Origin: Desulfopila sp. IMCC35006
Lineage (GTDB): Bacteria; Desulfobacterota; Desulfobulbia; Desulfobulbales; Desulfocapsaceae
NCBI RefSeq assembly: GCF_005116645.1
Contig: NZ_SWCM01000002.1
Coordinates: 372,001-436,000, forward strand
Direction: 5' to 3'
Length of the DNA: 64,000 bases
In this document: positions 17,609 through 26,277 of the stretch, in pieces
How the letters are laid out: each line of letters opens with the position of its first letter
Position numbering within the stretch: position 1 is the stretch's first letter
The notes under the pieces: model-generated
What the model saw: the letters and a program-made list of their open reading frames with translations, nothing else
Told to the model about the DNA's origin: nothing
Database searches by the model: none
Made by a program: the position numbers and the translations under genes

Positions 17609-19606
17609 TTATGATGCCAAAACGGTATGGATTATATGCTTGAGACTATCCATGGTGAATGGTTTTGGCAAAGTGTTGACAAACCCGTATTCCCGACAGT
17701 TCTGCATGACTGGATCCAGGATCATGCCACTCATGGCGATAACCTTGAGCCCGGCATCCATCTCATGCAGTATACGGCAGGTTTCCACTGCCGACTCGTC
17801 ATTTTTATCAGAATGGGCAATAATAACCAGCGGCAATGGCAACCTTGGCTTACCAGAGAAACGCTGCAGCTCACGTATCGCCCCGGCACGGTCAGCAACC
17901 GCTGTAACCGAAAAACCGAGATAGCCAAGCATTATTTTTCCTACCTCAGCCATCTGCTCGTCAGGCTCTATCAGCAAGACAAAGCGATCGACGGCGAGCG
18001 GTGCATCGTGCACGGCAAGCTGGGATTGACTTTCAGCCACCGCCGGAAGATAGAAAGAAACAATGGTCCATTTATTAAGTACGGAGTTGACCACGACATA
18101 TCCGCCATGATTGCGAAGAATCGCATATACGACGGTGAGACCGAGCCCCACACCTTTGTGTGCGCCTCGCTCTTTGGTAGAATAATACGGATCAAAGATT
18201 CTGAATATCTGCTCAGGGCTGATGCCCCGGCCAGCGTCACGGATGTCAATTCTGACATACTTTCCGGCAGGAACGTACTGACCCGCCATCAATTGCGGAG
18301 TGGCAAAATCATCTTCATCAATAATAACATCAAGCTTCTGCCCTGCAGATGCCTCGACCGCATTCTGCAGCACCCTGACAAGCGCTTGGGACAATTCCTG
18401 CGGGTCCCCGTGCACAAGAGCGTTAGGGGCGATTACCTTTATCCGGCAGAGATCGCTTCCCGCTTTAAAAAAATTGGCAACGACTTCTTTTACCAGAGAT
18501 TCTATCGGAACATTTTCCCTGCTCACTATACCAAAATTAGAAAAACAGGATATCTGCCGGGTAAGGTCAACAGCCACAAGGGCGGCCTGTTTCGCCTGCT
18601 GTAACATTTGTCTACGGACTAACGCGCTCCGTCTTTCGTCATGCAGAGTAGCAATGTCCAGATTTCCGCATATGACGGTCAACAGATTGTTGAAATCGTG
18701 GGCAAATCCACCGGCCATGCAGCTCATGGCATCCATTTTTTTGACAAGTTTCAAGGCATTGTCCAATTCTTTCTGATACTTCTCCGCGTTAAATTGGCGA
18801 GAAATATCACGGAGGATACAGAGGCCAAAGAGGGAACCCTTTTCCTGTATTGGAACAAAGGATGCGGTTAAAACCAGGTTATCGAGGAAAAGAGGGGCAT
18901 CTTCCACAATATCATATTTTCCCATTCCGCATGCGAGAAGCTGTTGTTCGACCCATTCATGAACAGCTTCATTGAAAGGTTCCCAATCGATCACTTTCAA
19001 GAGCGGCATGCCAATAATAGTCTCCTCCCGGCACGAGAATATTTTCAGGGCAGAACTATTTGCGGCGATCACTTTGCCCTGAAAGTTCAGCTCGAGAATC
19101 CCCTCCTCAAGATTGCTCAATATCTCTGTTAGATGATATTTTTCTATCAAAAGTTCACTTGTCATATGTGATGGCTGCAGACCTTCTGGAATACGGGCAG
19201 CCAACCGGGGTGTGCCGGGAAATTTGGTTTTTTCGGCAGCATATACCCGCAACGCATGCTGGAGATGCTGGCGGATTTCCTGCAGACTTCCCTTGGCTAT
19301 GCAGATATCATAAGGTATTTCCCGGAGAATCCGTTCAATATCCTCGAGGACAATGGCGGACAAAATGACAATAAAGACTTTCTCGTATTTTTGGGTGTTG
19401 CGCAGGATTCTGCACAATTGTTCGCCGCTGACCATCGGCATGATGAGATCGGTAAAAACAATATCCGGCGCAAAGTCATCAATGACCTCAAGTGCGGCCA
19501 GCCCGGTATCGGCGGTGTGCACAGTACACCCCTCCTGCAGGAGGATCGCAGAAACAGCACGCAGCAGGACGGGATTGTTGTCTACCACAAGGGCTTTTAT
19601 TTCCAT
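17609..19606 (-). CDS. Hybrid sensor histidine kinase: receiver - PAS - HisKA/HATPase - degenerate receiver
   Basis: 665 residues, no membrane segments, so cytoplasmic. The N-terminal receiver has phospho-acceptor D53 (FTDLIMP) and IAKG. A PAS domain spans about 155-270. The dimerisation helix carries H303 in GGFAHDFNNLLT, and the ATPase has an N-box (QNAVEAS), DAGRGI and GVGLGL. The C-terminal receiver (about 540-665) keeps the acidic pair (IEPDE) and PKPF, but the acceptor position holds Ala596 (VIIAHS), so it probably cannot be phosphorylated. The first receiver likely takes phosphate or input from a partner kinase. It is an orphan: no response-regulator output gene is adjacent. Confidence 0.9.
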   Translation of the reverse strand: MEIKALVVDNNPVLLRAVSAILLQEGCTVHTADTGLAALEVIDDFAPDIVFTDLIMPMVSGEQLCRILRNTQKYEKVFIVILSAIVLEDIERILREIPYDICIAKGSLQEIRQHLQHALRVYAAEKTKFPGTPRLAARIPEGLQPSHMTSELLIEKYHLTEILSNLEEGILELNFQGKVIAANSSALKIFSCREETIIGMPLLKVIDWEPFNEAVHEWVEQQLLACGMGKYDIVEDAPLFLDNLVLTASFVPIQEKGSLFGLCILRDISRQFNAEKYQKELDNALKLVKKMDAMSCMAGGFAHDFNNLLTVICGNLDIATLHDERRSALVRRQMLQQAKQAALVAVDLTRQISCFSNFGIVSRENVPIESLVKEVVANFFKAGSDLCRIKVIAPNALVHGDPQELSQALVRVLQNAVEASAGQKLDVIIDEDDFATPQLMAGQYVPAGKYVRIDIRDAGRGISPEQIFRIFDPYYSTKERGAHKGVGLGLTVVYAILRNHGGYVVVNSVLNKWTIVSFYLPAVAESQSQLAVHDAPLAVDRFVLLIEPDEQMAEVGKIMLGYLGFSVTAVADRAGAIRELQRFSGKPRLPLPLVIIAHSDKNDESAVETCRILHEMDAGLKVIAMSGMILDPVMQNCREYGFVNTLPKPFTMDSLKHIIHTVLAS

Positions 19607-19626
19607 ATATATATACCTTGGCCTTC

Positions 19627-21906
19627 TTATCTGAAAACGACTTCCTTGAAAAATTTGATCATCTTTCGCCGTCTATCGACCATTTTCAATTGTTCCGGTA
19701 TCAGGTCGGTCTGATTAATCTTCATGACCGACATTTTATATTCAATATGGGTTGCAAACCGATTGTCCACATACCACGCATACATAAGCCCCATCAATAA
19801 CCCGGGGGGGGTGAACCGTTCGTTGTTGTTCACCAGCCGGGTATAATGGTTCTCATCATTGGCAGCGCACATCCGGGCAAGCAGGAGAAAGGTTTTCAGC
19901 TGTTCATGATTGAAAAAACTCAACCTCTCATACTCCGCTTTGAGGTAAAGATGATACACCCTGCCGAGATGCACCTCGTCGATCTCAATACTTTGCATCG
20001 TTTTTTTCGCGGCATAATCGCCAAGAAGAGATTCCCCCAGGGCGATCATCAACGCCACTTCAAGGTTGTGTCTATTGCCAATCTGGTCTCCTCTGATTTT
20101 AATACATCTATCCTCAAGATCAAAAAAAGAAAACACATTGTCCCATTGTTGATCCCGGTGCCAATACTCCCGGTCGATGCAATGCAGCTCTTTAAAATAA
20201 TCCAGGTGGCTCAGAGGAATAACGGGATGATCGAGAAAAATATCGGCGAGGGTTGATTTCAACGCCTCTTCATCCATGCCGCTGCGGCCCCCGACAAAGA
20301 CAAGTTTCAGGTTCTTCAGTCGCTCCATGATGCCGACATAACGTTGAAAGGGCTGGATATGTATGCTCCCCGACAGCTGATATGAGGTCGGCAGAGGCTC
20401 TGTGTGAATTCCTGTCTTACCAGAAGCATCAGCAAAACAGCTTCGCCCGTTATATAATCCTTTAATGGCCAGGGCGAGGGTATCCGGGTCATGCTGGATA
20501 ACACCTCTTTCAGCAAGGGCATCCAGTGAATACACCCCGCATTCAACCGGAATATAGTTATGCTTGGTCAACTGCTCCTTGTCTAAAAAGATAGGGATTT
20601 TACCCTCAACCGCGTATCTCTGCAGAACAGAGGCAGGGATATCATGCAGCGAAATACACAACACTTCGTTAAAGAGTCCTTTGGTGCCACCGGGAATGTT
20701 TTTTTCATAGGCCCGAATCATGTCTGATACATGGAATTTCCTTTCCGGGTCGGCAATGGACAGATCGGTCTCCCCTGCCTGCACCCAGAGGTTGGAGACG
20801 AGCACCTTCAGCGCGTTTCTGTTGTTCCGCACAGCATCGGCCAGCCCGGGAACCTTGAAGACGGGAATGATTGAGGAATACAGGCTTCCCGGGGCGAGGA
20901 TAACAATATCGGCCGCGCGGATATCGTCGAGAATCTCATCGTAAACCCTTACCGTATCGCAGTAATCCACAGAAACACTTTCGACGGGAAAGCCTCTTTC
21001 AGCCTCGCTTAATTTATGCTCACCAACTATCTCTACCCCATTGGTATAGAGCACCCGCAGCTGCGCCGGCGTGGAAGTACAGGGAAGCACCGCCCGCTCC
21101 CCTGCGCCAACAGCAAGGGATAACGCGTTCAGACCGGTAAACATTGCCCTATGCAGCAGATCTTGATTGTGAACCAGATCGATATTTGTTATCGACGGGT
21201 CAATCTCCCGGAATATAGCAGCTGCCAGAAGCAGATTCCCCAGGCAATGAGAACGTTTCAAGGTAGCAGCAAGTCTCGGATCTCTGAAGAGAGAGTTGAT
21301 CAGAGCTCTCAGAAATTGCGCGAATGACCGGGGAAGTAAGTTGACTTTTTCCTCAATAATCAGCAAATCCGGCCGGTTACGAACTAACGGACCGGTAAAG
21401 CGCCAATTGAAGACATCAGAGAGAATGGCCGCCACCTGAGCCGCTTCCATCGCATCGATATTGTATCTCTTTTGTAAATTAGCCAGTTGAATGGAAGACA
21501 GCAGCACATGCCGCATGTCTCCGACCGCAACTATCGGCAGATCTTTCAGTAATTCGCCTGTCGATCCACCGTTATCGGTAATACAGACGACAGAATGTGT
21601 TTGCGGAAACACCTCTTTCAGACCGACGAAAGGCTTCTGCGCCCAGCTGGCAAGCCGGGAGTCGCCGCCGATTAAATTGGACAATCCCGTTCCGCCGCCA
21701 AAAACCACTACTTTGACGTTTTCAACACTTTCAGCCAGCAGCTCCTGTCGAAAAGAATGCAGATGAGCTTTAGCAATGGAATGTGCACCAGCGGGAACCC
21801 CCCGCAGAACAAGATCAATAATCTTCTCGCGCAGGTCCTGCTGGGGCAGCCAGTCCAGGGGGGAAAGACGGACTTGCCGAATGTCATGAAGTTTCTCTGC
21901 TATCAA
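19627..21906 (-). CDS. YvcK/CofD-like protein with long C-terminal extension
   Basis: 759 residues. The YvcK/CofD core begins at GGGTG (70-74) and contains TDNGGSTGELLKDLP, VGDMRHVL, APGSLYSSIIP and SNLWVQAGET, the conserved nucleotide-binding blocks of gluconeogenesis factor YvcK and CofD 2-phospholactate transferases. Typical members are about 310-450 residues. Here an N-terminal 60 residues and about 250 C-terminal residues are added; the latter starts near VFVGGRSGMDEEA and I do not recognise it. YvcK binds UDP-sugars and influences cell wall and carbon balance in Bacillus; whether that holds here is unknown. It lies between the hybrid kinase and kdsB, all on one strand. Confidence 0.75.
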   Translation of the reverse strand: MIAEKLHDIRQVRLSPLDWLPQQDLREKIIDLVLRGVPAGAHSIAKAHLHSFRQELLAESVENVKVVVFGGGTGLSNLIGGDSRLASWAQKPFVGLKEVFPQTHSVVCITDNGGSTGELLKDLPIVAVGDMRHVLLSSIQLANLQKRYNIDAMEAAQVAAILSDVFNWRFTGPLVRNRPDLLIIEEKVNLLPRSFAQFLRALINSLFRDPRLAATLKRSHCLGNLLLAAAIFREIDPSITNIDLVHNQDLLHRAMFTGLNALSLAVGAGERAVLPCTSTPAQLRVLYTNGVEIVGEHKLSEAERGFPVESVSVDYCDTVRVYDEILDDIRAADIVILAPGSLYSSIIPVFKVPGLADAVRNNRNALKVLVSNLWVQAGETDLSIADPERKFHVSDMIRAYEKNIPGGTKGLFNEVLCISLHDIPASVLQRYAVEGKIPIFLDKEQLTKHNYIPVECGVYSLDALAERGVIQHDPDTLALAIKGLYNGRSCFADASGKTGIHTEPLPTSYQLSGSIHIQPFQRYVGIMERLKNLKLVFVGGRSGMDEEALKSTLADIFLDHPVIPLSHLDYFKELHCIDREYWHRDQQWDNVFSFFDLEDRCIKIRGDQIGNRHNLEVALMIALGESLLGDYAAKKTMQSIEIDEVHLGRVYHLYLKAEYERLSFFNHEQLKTFLLLARMCAANDENHYTRLVNNNERFTPPGLLMGLMYAWYVDNRFATHIEYKMSVMKINQTDLIPEQLKMVDRRRKMIKFFKEVVFR

Positions 21907-21973
21907 AGCAAACCTCGATCAAATAGATCAGATTAAGAATAGTGGCTGTTGCGTATCCCGCACAGGCAGAGTG

Positions 21974-22735
21974 TTACACATCCTTCTGCAGATACTTTTC
22001 AACCCGGAGGAGATCTTCCGGGGTATCCACTTCTATCGAATCATGCCCGGTTACGGTAACCTTTATTTTGTAGCCAAACTCAAGAGCGCGCAGTTGTTCA
22101 AGTTTTTCAAACCTCTCCCATTCTCCCTCGGGTAAAGCGACAAAATCGAGTAAAAAGCTCTTTCTATAGGCATAAAGACCAAGATGCTTATAATAAGTCG
22201 GTTTTATTTTTTCATCCGGATTTCGCTGGAAGGGAATCGGCGATCTTGAAAAATAGAGCGCAAAATTATTCCTGTCAAACACGGTCTTGACATGATTGGG
22301 GTCCTGTATTTCCTCGGAACGGATGATTTTAAATATCAGCGTCGACATCGGCAATGTCGGATCGTCCAGCAATGGCTGCACCAGCTGCTCCACGACTTCA
22401 GCGGGAAAAAGCGGCTGATCTCCCTGAATATTGACGACCACGTCATGTTCAGATATTTCAAGAATCTCTGCTGCCTCGGCCAGCCTGTCCGAACCGGAAA
22501 CATGGTCTTTTCTGGTCATTACGTATTCTCCGCCGAACTGCTCGACGCACGTGGCAATGCGTGAATCGTCGGTTGCGACAACCACCCGGGAGAGTATTTT
22601 AACTGCTTGCGCGCGTTCTACTACGTGCTGAATCATCGACTTACCGGCAATTCTCGCCAGTGGTTTTCCTGGAAATCGATTTGAATCGTAACGAGCAGGT
22701 ATGATTGCTATGACTTCAGTTTTTTGATTTGACAT
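21974..22735 (-). CDS. kdsB: 3-deoxy-manno-octulosonate cytidylyltransferase KdsB
   Basis: 253 residues. Activates KDO with CTP to CMP-KDO for the LPS inner core. The nucleotide-binding N-terminus IIPARYDSNRFPGKPL is present, as are QGDQPLF, SRSPIPF and HLGLYAYR blocks. It shows that the organism makes KDO-containing LPS, matching the O-antigen ligase at 26.3 kb. It is divergent from rsmJ across 84 bases. Confidence 0.95.
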   Translation of the reverse strand: MSNQKTEVIAIIPARYDSNRFPGKPLARIAGKSMIQHVVERAQAVKILSRVVVATDDSRIATCVEQFGGEYVMTRKDHVSGSDRLAEAAEILEISEHDVVVNIQGDQPLFPAEVVEQLVQPLLDDPTLPMSTLIFKIIRSEEIQDPNHVKTVFDRNNFALYFSRSPIPFQRNPDEKIKPTYYKHLGLYAYRKSFLLDFVALPEGEWERFEKLEQLRALEFGYKIKVTVTGHDSIEVDTPEDLLRVEKYLQKDV

Positions 22736-22819
22736 GGTATGCTTGATGAATATGAGTTGCTGGCGAATACGTTTCCAGAATGAAACTGTTCTTAATTACT
22801 CCCCAAAAATGTACGATTC

Positions 22820-23614
22820 ATGCTCCCTCAGAATGCAATATCTGTTTCATCTACAATAGATTCGTCGATAATTCTACAAAAAGCGATTGCTTTAGCGGTA
22901 AAACTCAACCTTCCATTCGCTCCTTCGATTGAGCAGCGAACAACTGAGTTTGTTCTGGCATATACGCCAAAGGGACTGCAATTTCTGCATATGCCGGCTG
23001 GCACACAAAAATCCTTTTGCCTGCTGTTTGTCGATTTTATTCATGGCAAGAACGGTTTTAGACTGGCCAGGGATTGCACCATCAAACAACCACTCGCCCG
23101 CGCTGCAGGACTTAAACCCGGTTTCAGACCAACCATCCTCGATGGAACAGCCGGCAATGGTGCGGATGGTTTTGTCCTGGCCAGTCTTGGCTGCCGGGTA
23201 ACCTTATGTGAACGATCACCAATCATCGGAGCACTTTTAGAAGACGGCCTCGCTCGAGCCGCCGGGGAGCAGAGAACAGCCGAGATCGTCGAACAGCGGA
23301 TCAACCTGAAGCTCGGGGATACCCGCGATTACCTTGCGAATTCGAGTGAAACCTTCCACACAATTTATCTTGATCCGATGTATCCGCATCGCCAGAGCTC
23401 GGCGCTCAACAAGCAGACGTTGCGGACAATCCGTTCACTTGTCGGCGGTGATTCGGATGGAGCAGACCTGCTTGATAAAGCACTTGTAAAAGCCGAGAAC
23501 AGGGTCGTTGTCAAACGACCGCACAAAGCCCCTTTACTTTCCTCTATCCAGCCATCCCACGTTATTTCAATGAAAAACAGCCGCTATGATGTCTATTTGA
23601 CCTTCAAGGCATGA
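22820..23614 (+). CDS. rsmJ: 16S rRNA m2G1516 methyltransferase RsmJ
   Basis: 264 residues, class I SAM methyltransferase. Family blocks in order: FVDFIHGKNGFRLAR, the SAM loop LDGTAGNGADGFVLA, acidic CERSP, catalytic LDPMYPHRQSSAL and VVVKRP. These match RsmJ (YhiQ), which N2-methylates G1516 of 16S rRNA. The N-terminal 60 residues are less conserved. The gene ends directly against a structured repeat that fills the gap to rlmH. Confidence 0.92.
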   Translation: MLPQNAISVSSTIDSSIILQKAIALAVKLNLPFAPSIEQRTTEFVLAYTPKGLQFLHMPAGTQKSFCLLFVDFIHGKNGFRLARDCTIKQPLARAAGLKPGFRPTILDGTAGNGADGFVLASLGCRVTLCERSPIIGALLEDGLARAAGEQRTAEIVEQRINLKLGDTRDYLANSSETFHTIYLDPMYPHRQSSALNKQTLRTIRSLVGGDSDGADLLDKALVKAENRVVVKRPHKAPLLSSIQPSHVISMKNSRYDVYLTFKA

Positions 23615-23810
23615 TGAACTCGTAAAAAGTCCAATTTCAAGATGGCTCAGTAAAAAGCTTCATATACGAGGCGTATGCATTTCATTATTATTTCGGCGTA
23701 CTCAGGTACGTCGTAATGATAGTGGATGCAACGCCCGAAGGAAGTGCCCTTGGGGTACAACGAAGTAGATGAAGATTTCTATGCCCTTTGGGTAATTATT
23801 ACGACGTCAT
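23615..23810. repeat. Structured intergenic element with terminal inverted repeats (MITE-like)
   Basis: The 196-base gap between rsmJ and rlmH is one folded unit. Its ends are imperfect inverted repeats (TGATGAACTCGTAAAAAGT at the left, AATTATTACGACGTCATTCA at the right). Inside are a long imperfect stem (arms about 23671-23700 and 23707-23734) and a second hairpin with CCCGAAGG against CCTTGGGG (about 23734-23755). No coding frame. The layout suggests a non-autonomous mobile repeat; I see only one full copy here. Confidence 0.5.
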
Positions 23811-24275
23811 TCACTTGTGATACTGCTCTCCGGCCTTAATAGTATACGCCCTGTACAGCTGCTCTACGAGCAGCATTCGTGCCATATCATGGGTAAAGGT
23901 CATTTTTGACAGTGATATGAGCAGATCTGCCGCAGCGATCACGGCAGGCGGGTGACCATCCGGTCCACCGATCAGATAATATATTTCTTTTTGCCCCTGC
24001 ATTTCCCATTGATCGATTTTCTGGGAAAAAGCCTCTGAAGAAAACTGTTTTCCCCGTGAATCAAGGACGACGACCATCGCTCCGGCGGGTACCGCCTGCA
24101 GAAGAATCCTGCCCTGTTCTTCAGAAGACTGCGCTTTGCCCCGCCCTCGACCTTTTTCCTTGAGAATCGTGATGGAAAAAGTGGTGTAGTGCTGCAGGCG
24201 AGAGGCATACTCCGCGACTCCGTCTTCTATAAATTTATCTTTTATTTTTCCAAGAAAGAGAAGCTGGTGTTTCAT
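23811..24275 (-). CDS. rlmH: 23S rRNA m3-pseudouridine-1915 methyltransferase RlmH
   Basis: 154 residues, the standard length for this SPOUT methyltransferase. The SAM-binding knot YYLIGGPDGH and the C-terminal block SLSKMTFTHDMARMLLVEQLYRAYTI are present, ending in YHK as is normal for the family. It methylates N3 of pseudouridine 1915 in helix 69 of assembled ribosomes. Its upstream neighbour on the same strand is the YkgJ-like gene, 9 bases away. The stop codon abuts the structured element. Confidence 0.95.
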   Translation of the reverse strand: MKHQLLFLGKIKDKFIEDGVAEYASRLQHYTTFSITILKEKGRGRGKAQSSEEQGRILLQAVPAGAMVVVLDSRGKQFSSEAFSQKIDQWEMQGQKEIYYLIGGPDGHPPAVIAAADLLISLSKMTFTHDMARMLLVEQLYRAYTIKAGEQYHK

Positions 24276-24284
24276 TGCTGCTGA

Positions 24285-24683
24285 TCAGCACAGTATGATG
24301 GATTCATCCATCAGTTTTTTGAGAATTTGACAAAATTTATCGTAGCCGATGTCTTTTTTTATACCGGGACAGGAATCGGCAATAGTGTGGAAATTATTTT
24401 CATCCGACAGGATAGACGGATGCAGAGGCCATTGACCGCACCGCCATGGCCGGCCTTTATGAACGGTACAGCCGTCATCATAGAAAATACAATGGCCGTC
24501 GACTGTCTTCATCTGAACAGTCTTGCCAGTCAGTCGCCAATATTTTTGCTCAACCTCTTTTTCAGACATGTCGAGAGCTCTAATCATCCTGGCCTGATCA
24601 CTCGCGTCAAGCGAAACTGTGGTCTCACCATGACAACAATACCCACATCGAGTACAGGAAAATATCTGTTCGGTTAAAGTCAT
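24285..24683 (-). CDS. YkgJ-family cysteine-cluster protein (putative metal chelation)
   Basis: 132 residues. The cysteines of the family are visible: CTRCGYCC near the N-terminus, then CIFYDDGCTVHKGRPWRCGQWP and a late DSCPG. These bind zinc or an iron-sulfur cluster in the UPF0153/YkgJ family, whose cellular role is unknown. It is co-directional with rlmH with 9 bases between. Confidence 0.85.
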   Translation of the reverse strand: MTLTEQIFSCTRCGYCCHGETTVSLDASDQARMIRALDMSEKEVEQKYWRLTGKTVQMKTVDGHCIFYDDGCTVHKGRPWRCGQWPLHPSILSDENNFHTIADSCPGIKKDIGYDKFCQILKKLMDESIILC

Positions 24684-24831
24684 TACCTGCCTTTTCTGTT
24701 ACCTGTTTTGTATGCTGGACAATAGCAGCCATACATTTAAAAATGCTCTCATCCTTCTTTTTGAAGTGATGATAAAACATACATCTCTCAGCCGCGAGAT
24801 TCACCTAAAACTAACAGATGCATAAAAAAAT

Positions 24832-25005
24832 TCTGATTACCCCTCAAGCTCAGCTTGTCGAAATGGAAGGGTGTGGGCTATTTGTTTTACGGGTCTCTGC
24901 AGCCAAGGATGGCTGCAGCGAAGCCCCCAGGGAAGGGTTTACGGCGTCCCGGGAAACGAACAGCCCACACCCTGGTTCAATAGCTGAACTTGAGGGGTAA
25001 TCAGA
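24832..25005. repeat. Long palindromic intergenic repeat, copy 1
   Basis: Outer arms of 24 bases (24832-24855 and 24982-25005, one mismatch) continue inward through a second matching stretch around GGGTGTGGGCT/AGCCCACACCC. The loop contains a smaller hairpin (CTGCAGCC/GGCTGCAG) and the core AAGCCCCCAGGG...GGGTTTACGGCGTCCCG. The same core, reverse-complemented, occurs in the palindrome at 30.6 kb. The rest of the 24684-25208 gap shows no gene; the promoter of the next gene probably lies after 25100. Confidence 0.85.
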
Positions 25006-25208
25006 AAAAAAATTGCTGAATTTTGCTGAAAAGAGTAGCTTAGCAACGCTTCAAGGACTGCAACCGTTCACCTGTGCCCAACACCATAATGAGATCTTTT
25101 AAACCTGCCGACTACATCGAAAGGTCGAAAATAAGCTGATTGTACTGATAAAAGTTACACATTCACTCAATATCCTGGTAACCCTGCGCATAGCTTTAAC
25201 GTATCTGT

Positions 25209-26270
25209 ATGCTGCGAGATATTCTCTTCTATATAAATCGAGTTTCTAAATTCTTTCGAGAAACATTCCTTTTTCTAGTTACGTTAATCAGGCATTGGCG
25301 GGAAAAAAGAGGCGCCAATGCCGACATTCGTGTGGCATATAATGGGTATTCTTCCGGACCAAAGAAGGATTGGTTTTATATCTTTATGAAAGAACTCACC
25401 GGCGCGCAGATAGCAGTCTCCTGGTATAAACCTTCGCTTATTATCTGCTCATCTTTTGGAAGTTTTTGGCTGTTGAAGGTTATTCTTTGGGCAGCGAAGG
25501 CACCAAGTCTCTTTTTCACTGAAGAAAATCTTTCAACTTTAAAAAAGTACCGGGAATATAGAACTTATTTAGCGGGTCAACCTTCTCTCGCCATGGGATT
25601 TGACTATAGCTCTGCCGCCAATTATCGACGCTTTCCTCTTTGGCTGATGTATCTTTTCCCTGCTGAATTTGCAGCAACAGCTTCTGTTGCTTTAATCCAG
25701 CAGCGACTGAACCAGATAGAAAAGCAATGTTTTCATCCGAAAACAAAGTTTGCCGCCATGATTGCCAGCCATGATGGTTATGCATCAAATAAAAAGGTTT
25801 TTGGATGTACACAGAATACATCGAGATCGGCTATTACCAAGCAACTGACGACTATTGATTTTGTGCATTGTCCCGGGAAGTTACTGCACAATGACGATTC
25901 ACTGCTCGCGGAATACAATGATAACAAAATTTCCTATCTGAAACATTTTGTCTTTAATATTTGTGCAGAAAACGCCGCGGTTAAAGGCTATGTGACTGAA
26001 AAGATATTTGAAGCGATAGATGGGGGGACTATCCCAATTTACTGGGGTGCCGAAAACCCTGAACCGAACATACTCAATCAGCAGAGAATAATCTTCTGGA
26101 ACGAGTGCGAGATTGAGCAGACTTTAACAAAAGTGAAAAAATTATATATGGATGCGGACGCGAGAGCAGGCTTTCTCCGGCAACCAATTTTCACAAGCGA
26201 TGCAGCAGTCGAAATACATTACTATTTTGAACAGTTACGAAATGACCTTAAGAAGTTGCTCCGCAAATAA
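25209..26270 (+). CDS. Glycosyltransferase family 10 (alpha-1,3-fucosyltransferase-like)
   Basis: 353 residues. The C-terminal half holds the GT10 signature: an ENAAVKGYVTEKIFEA segment near residues 252-270, then GGTIPIYWGAENPEPNI, which bind GDP-fucose. The N-terminus has a hydrophobic stretch that may anchor it to the membrane. In Gram-negative bacteria these enzymes fucosylate O-antigen. It is more AT-rich than its neighbours, a common mark of acquired LPS genes. No good ribosome-binding site precedes the ATG. The O-antigen ligase follows after 7 bases. Confidence 0.85.
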   Translation: MLRDILFYINRVSKFFRETFLFLVTLIRHWREKRGANADIRVAYNGYSSGPKKDWFYIFMKELTGAQIAVSWYKPSLIICSSFGSFWLLKVILWAAKAPSLFFTEENLSTLKKYREYRTYLAGQPSLAMGFDYSSAANYRRFPLWLMYLFPAEFAATASVALIQQRLNQIEKQCFHPKTKFAAMIASHDGYASNKKVFGCTQNTSRSAITKQLTTIDFVHCPGKLLHNDDSLLAEYNDNKISYLKHFVFNICAENAAVKGYVTEKIFEAIDGGTIPIYWGAENPEPNILNQQRIIFWNECEIEQTLTKVKKLYMDADARAGFLRQPIFTSDAAVEIHYYFEQLRNDLKKLLRK

Positions 26271-26277
26271 ATATACT

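Noticed and set aside
24818-25000. 60-residue open frame across the palindrome
   Set aside because: It is created by the palindromic repeat itself: both arms and the shared core are translated. No ribosome-binding site and no protein-like composition.
26152-26277. Longer N-terminus of the O-antigen ligase inside the GT10 gene
   Set aside because: The extra 42 residues are a shadow of the GT10 frame; the ATG at 26278 follows its stop codon directly.
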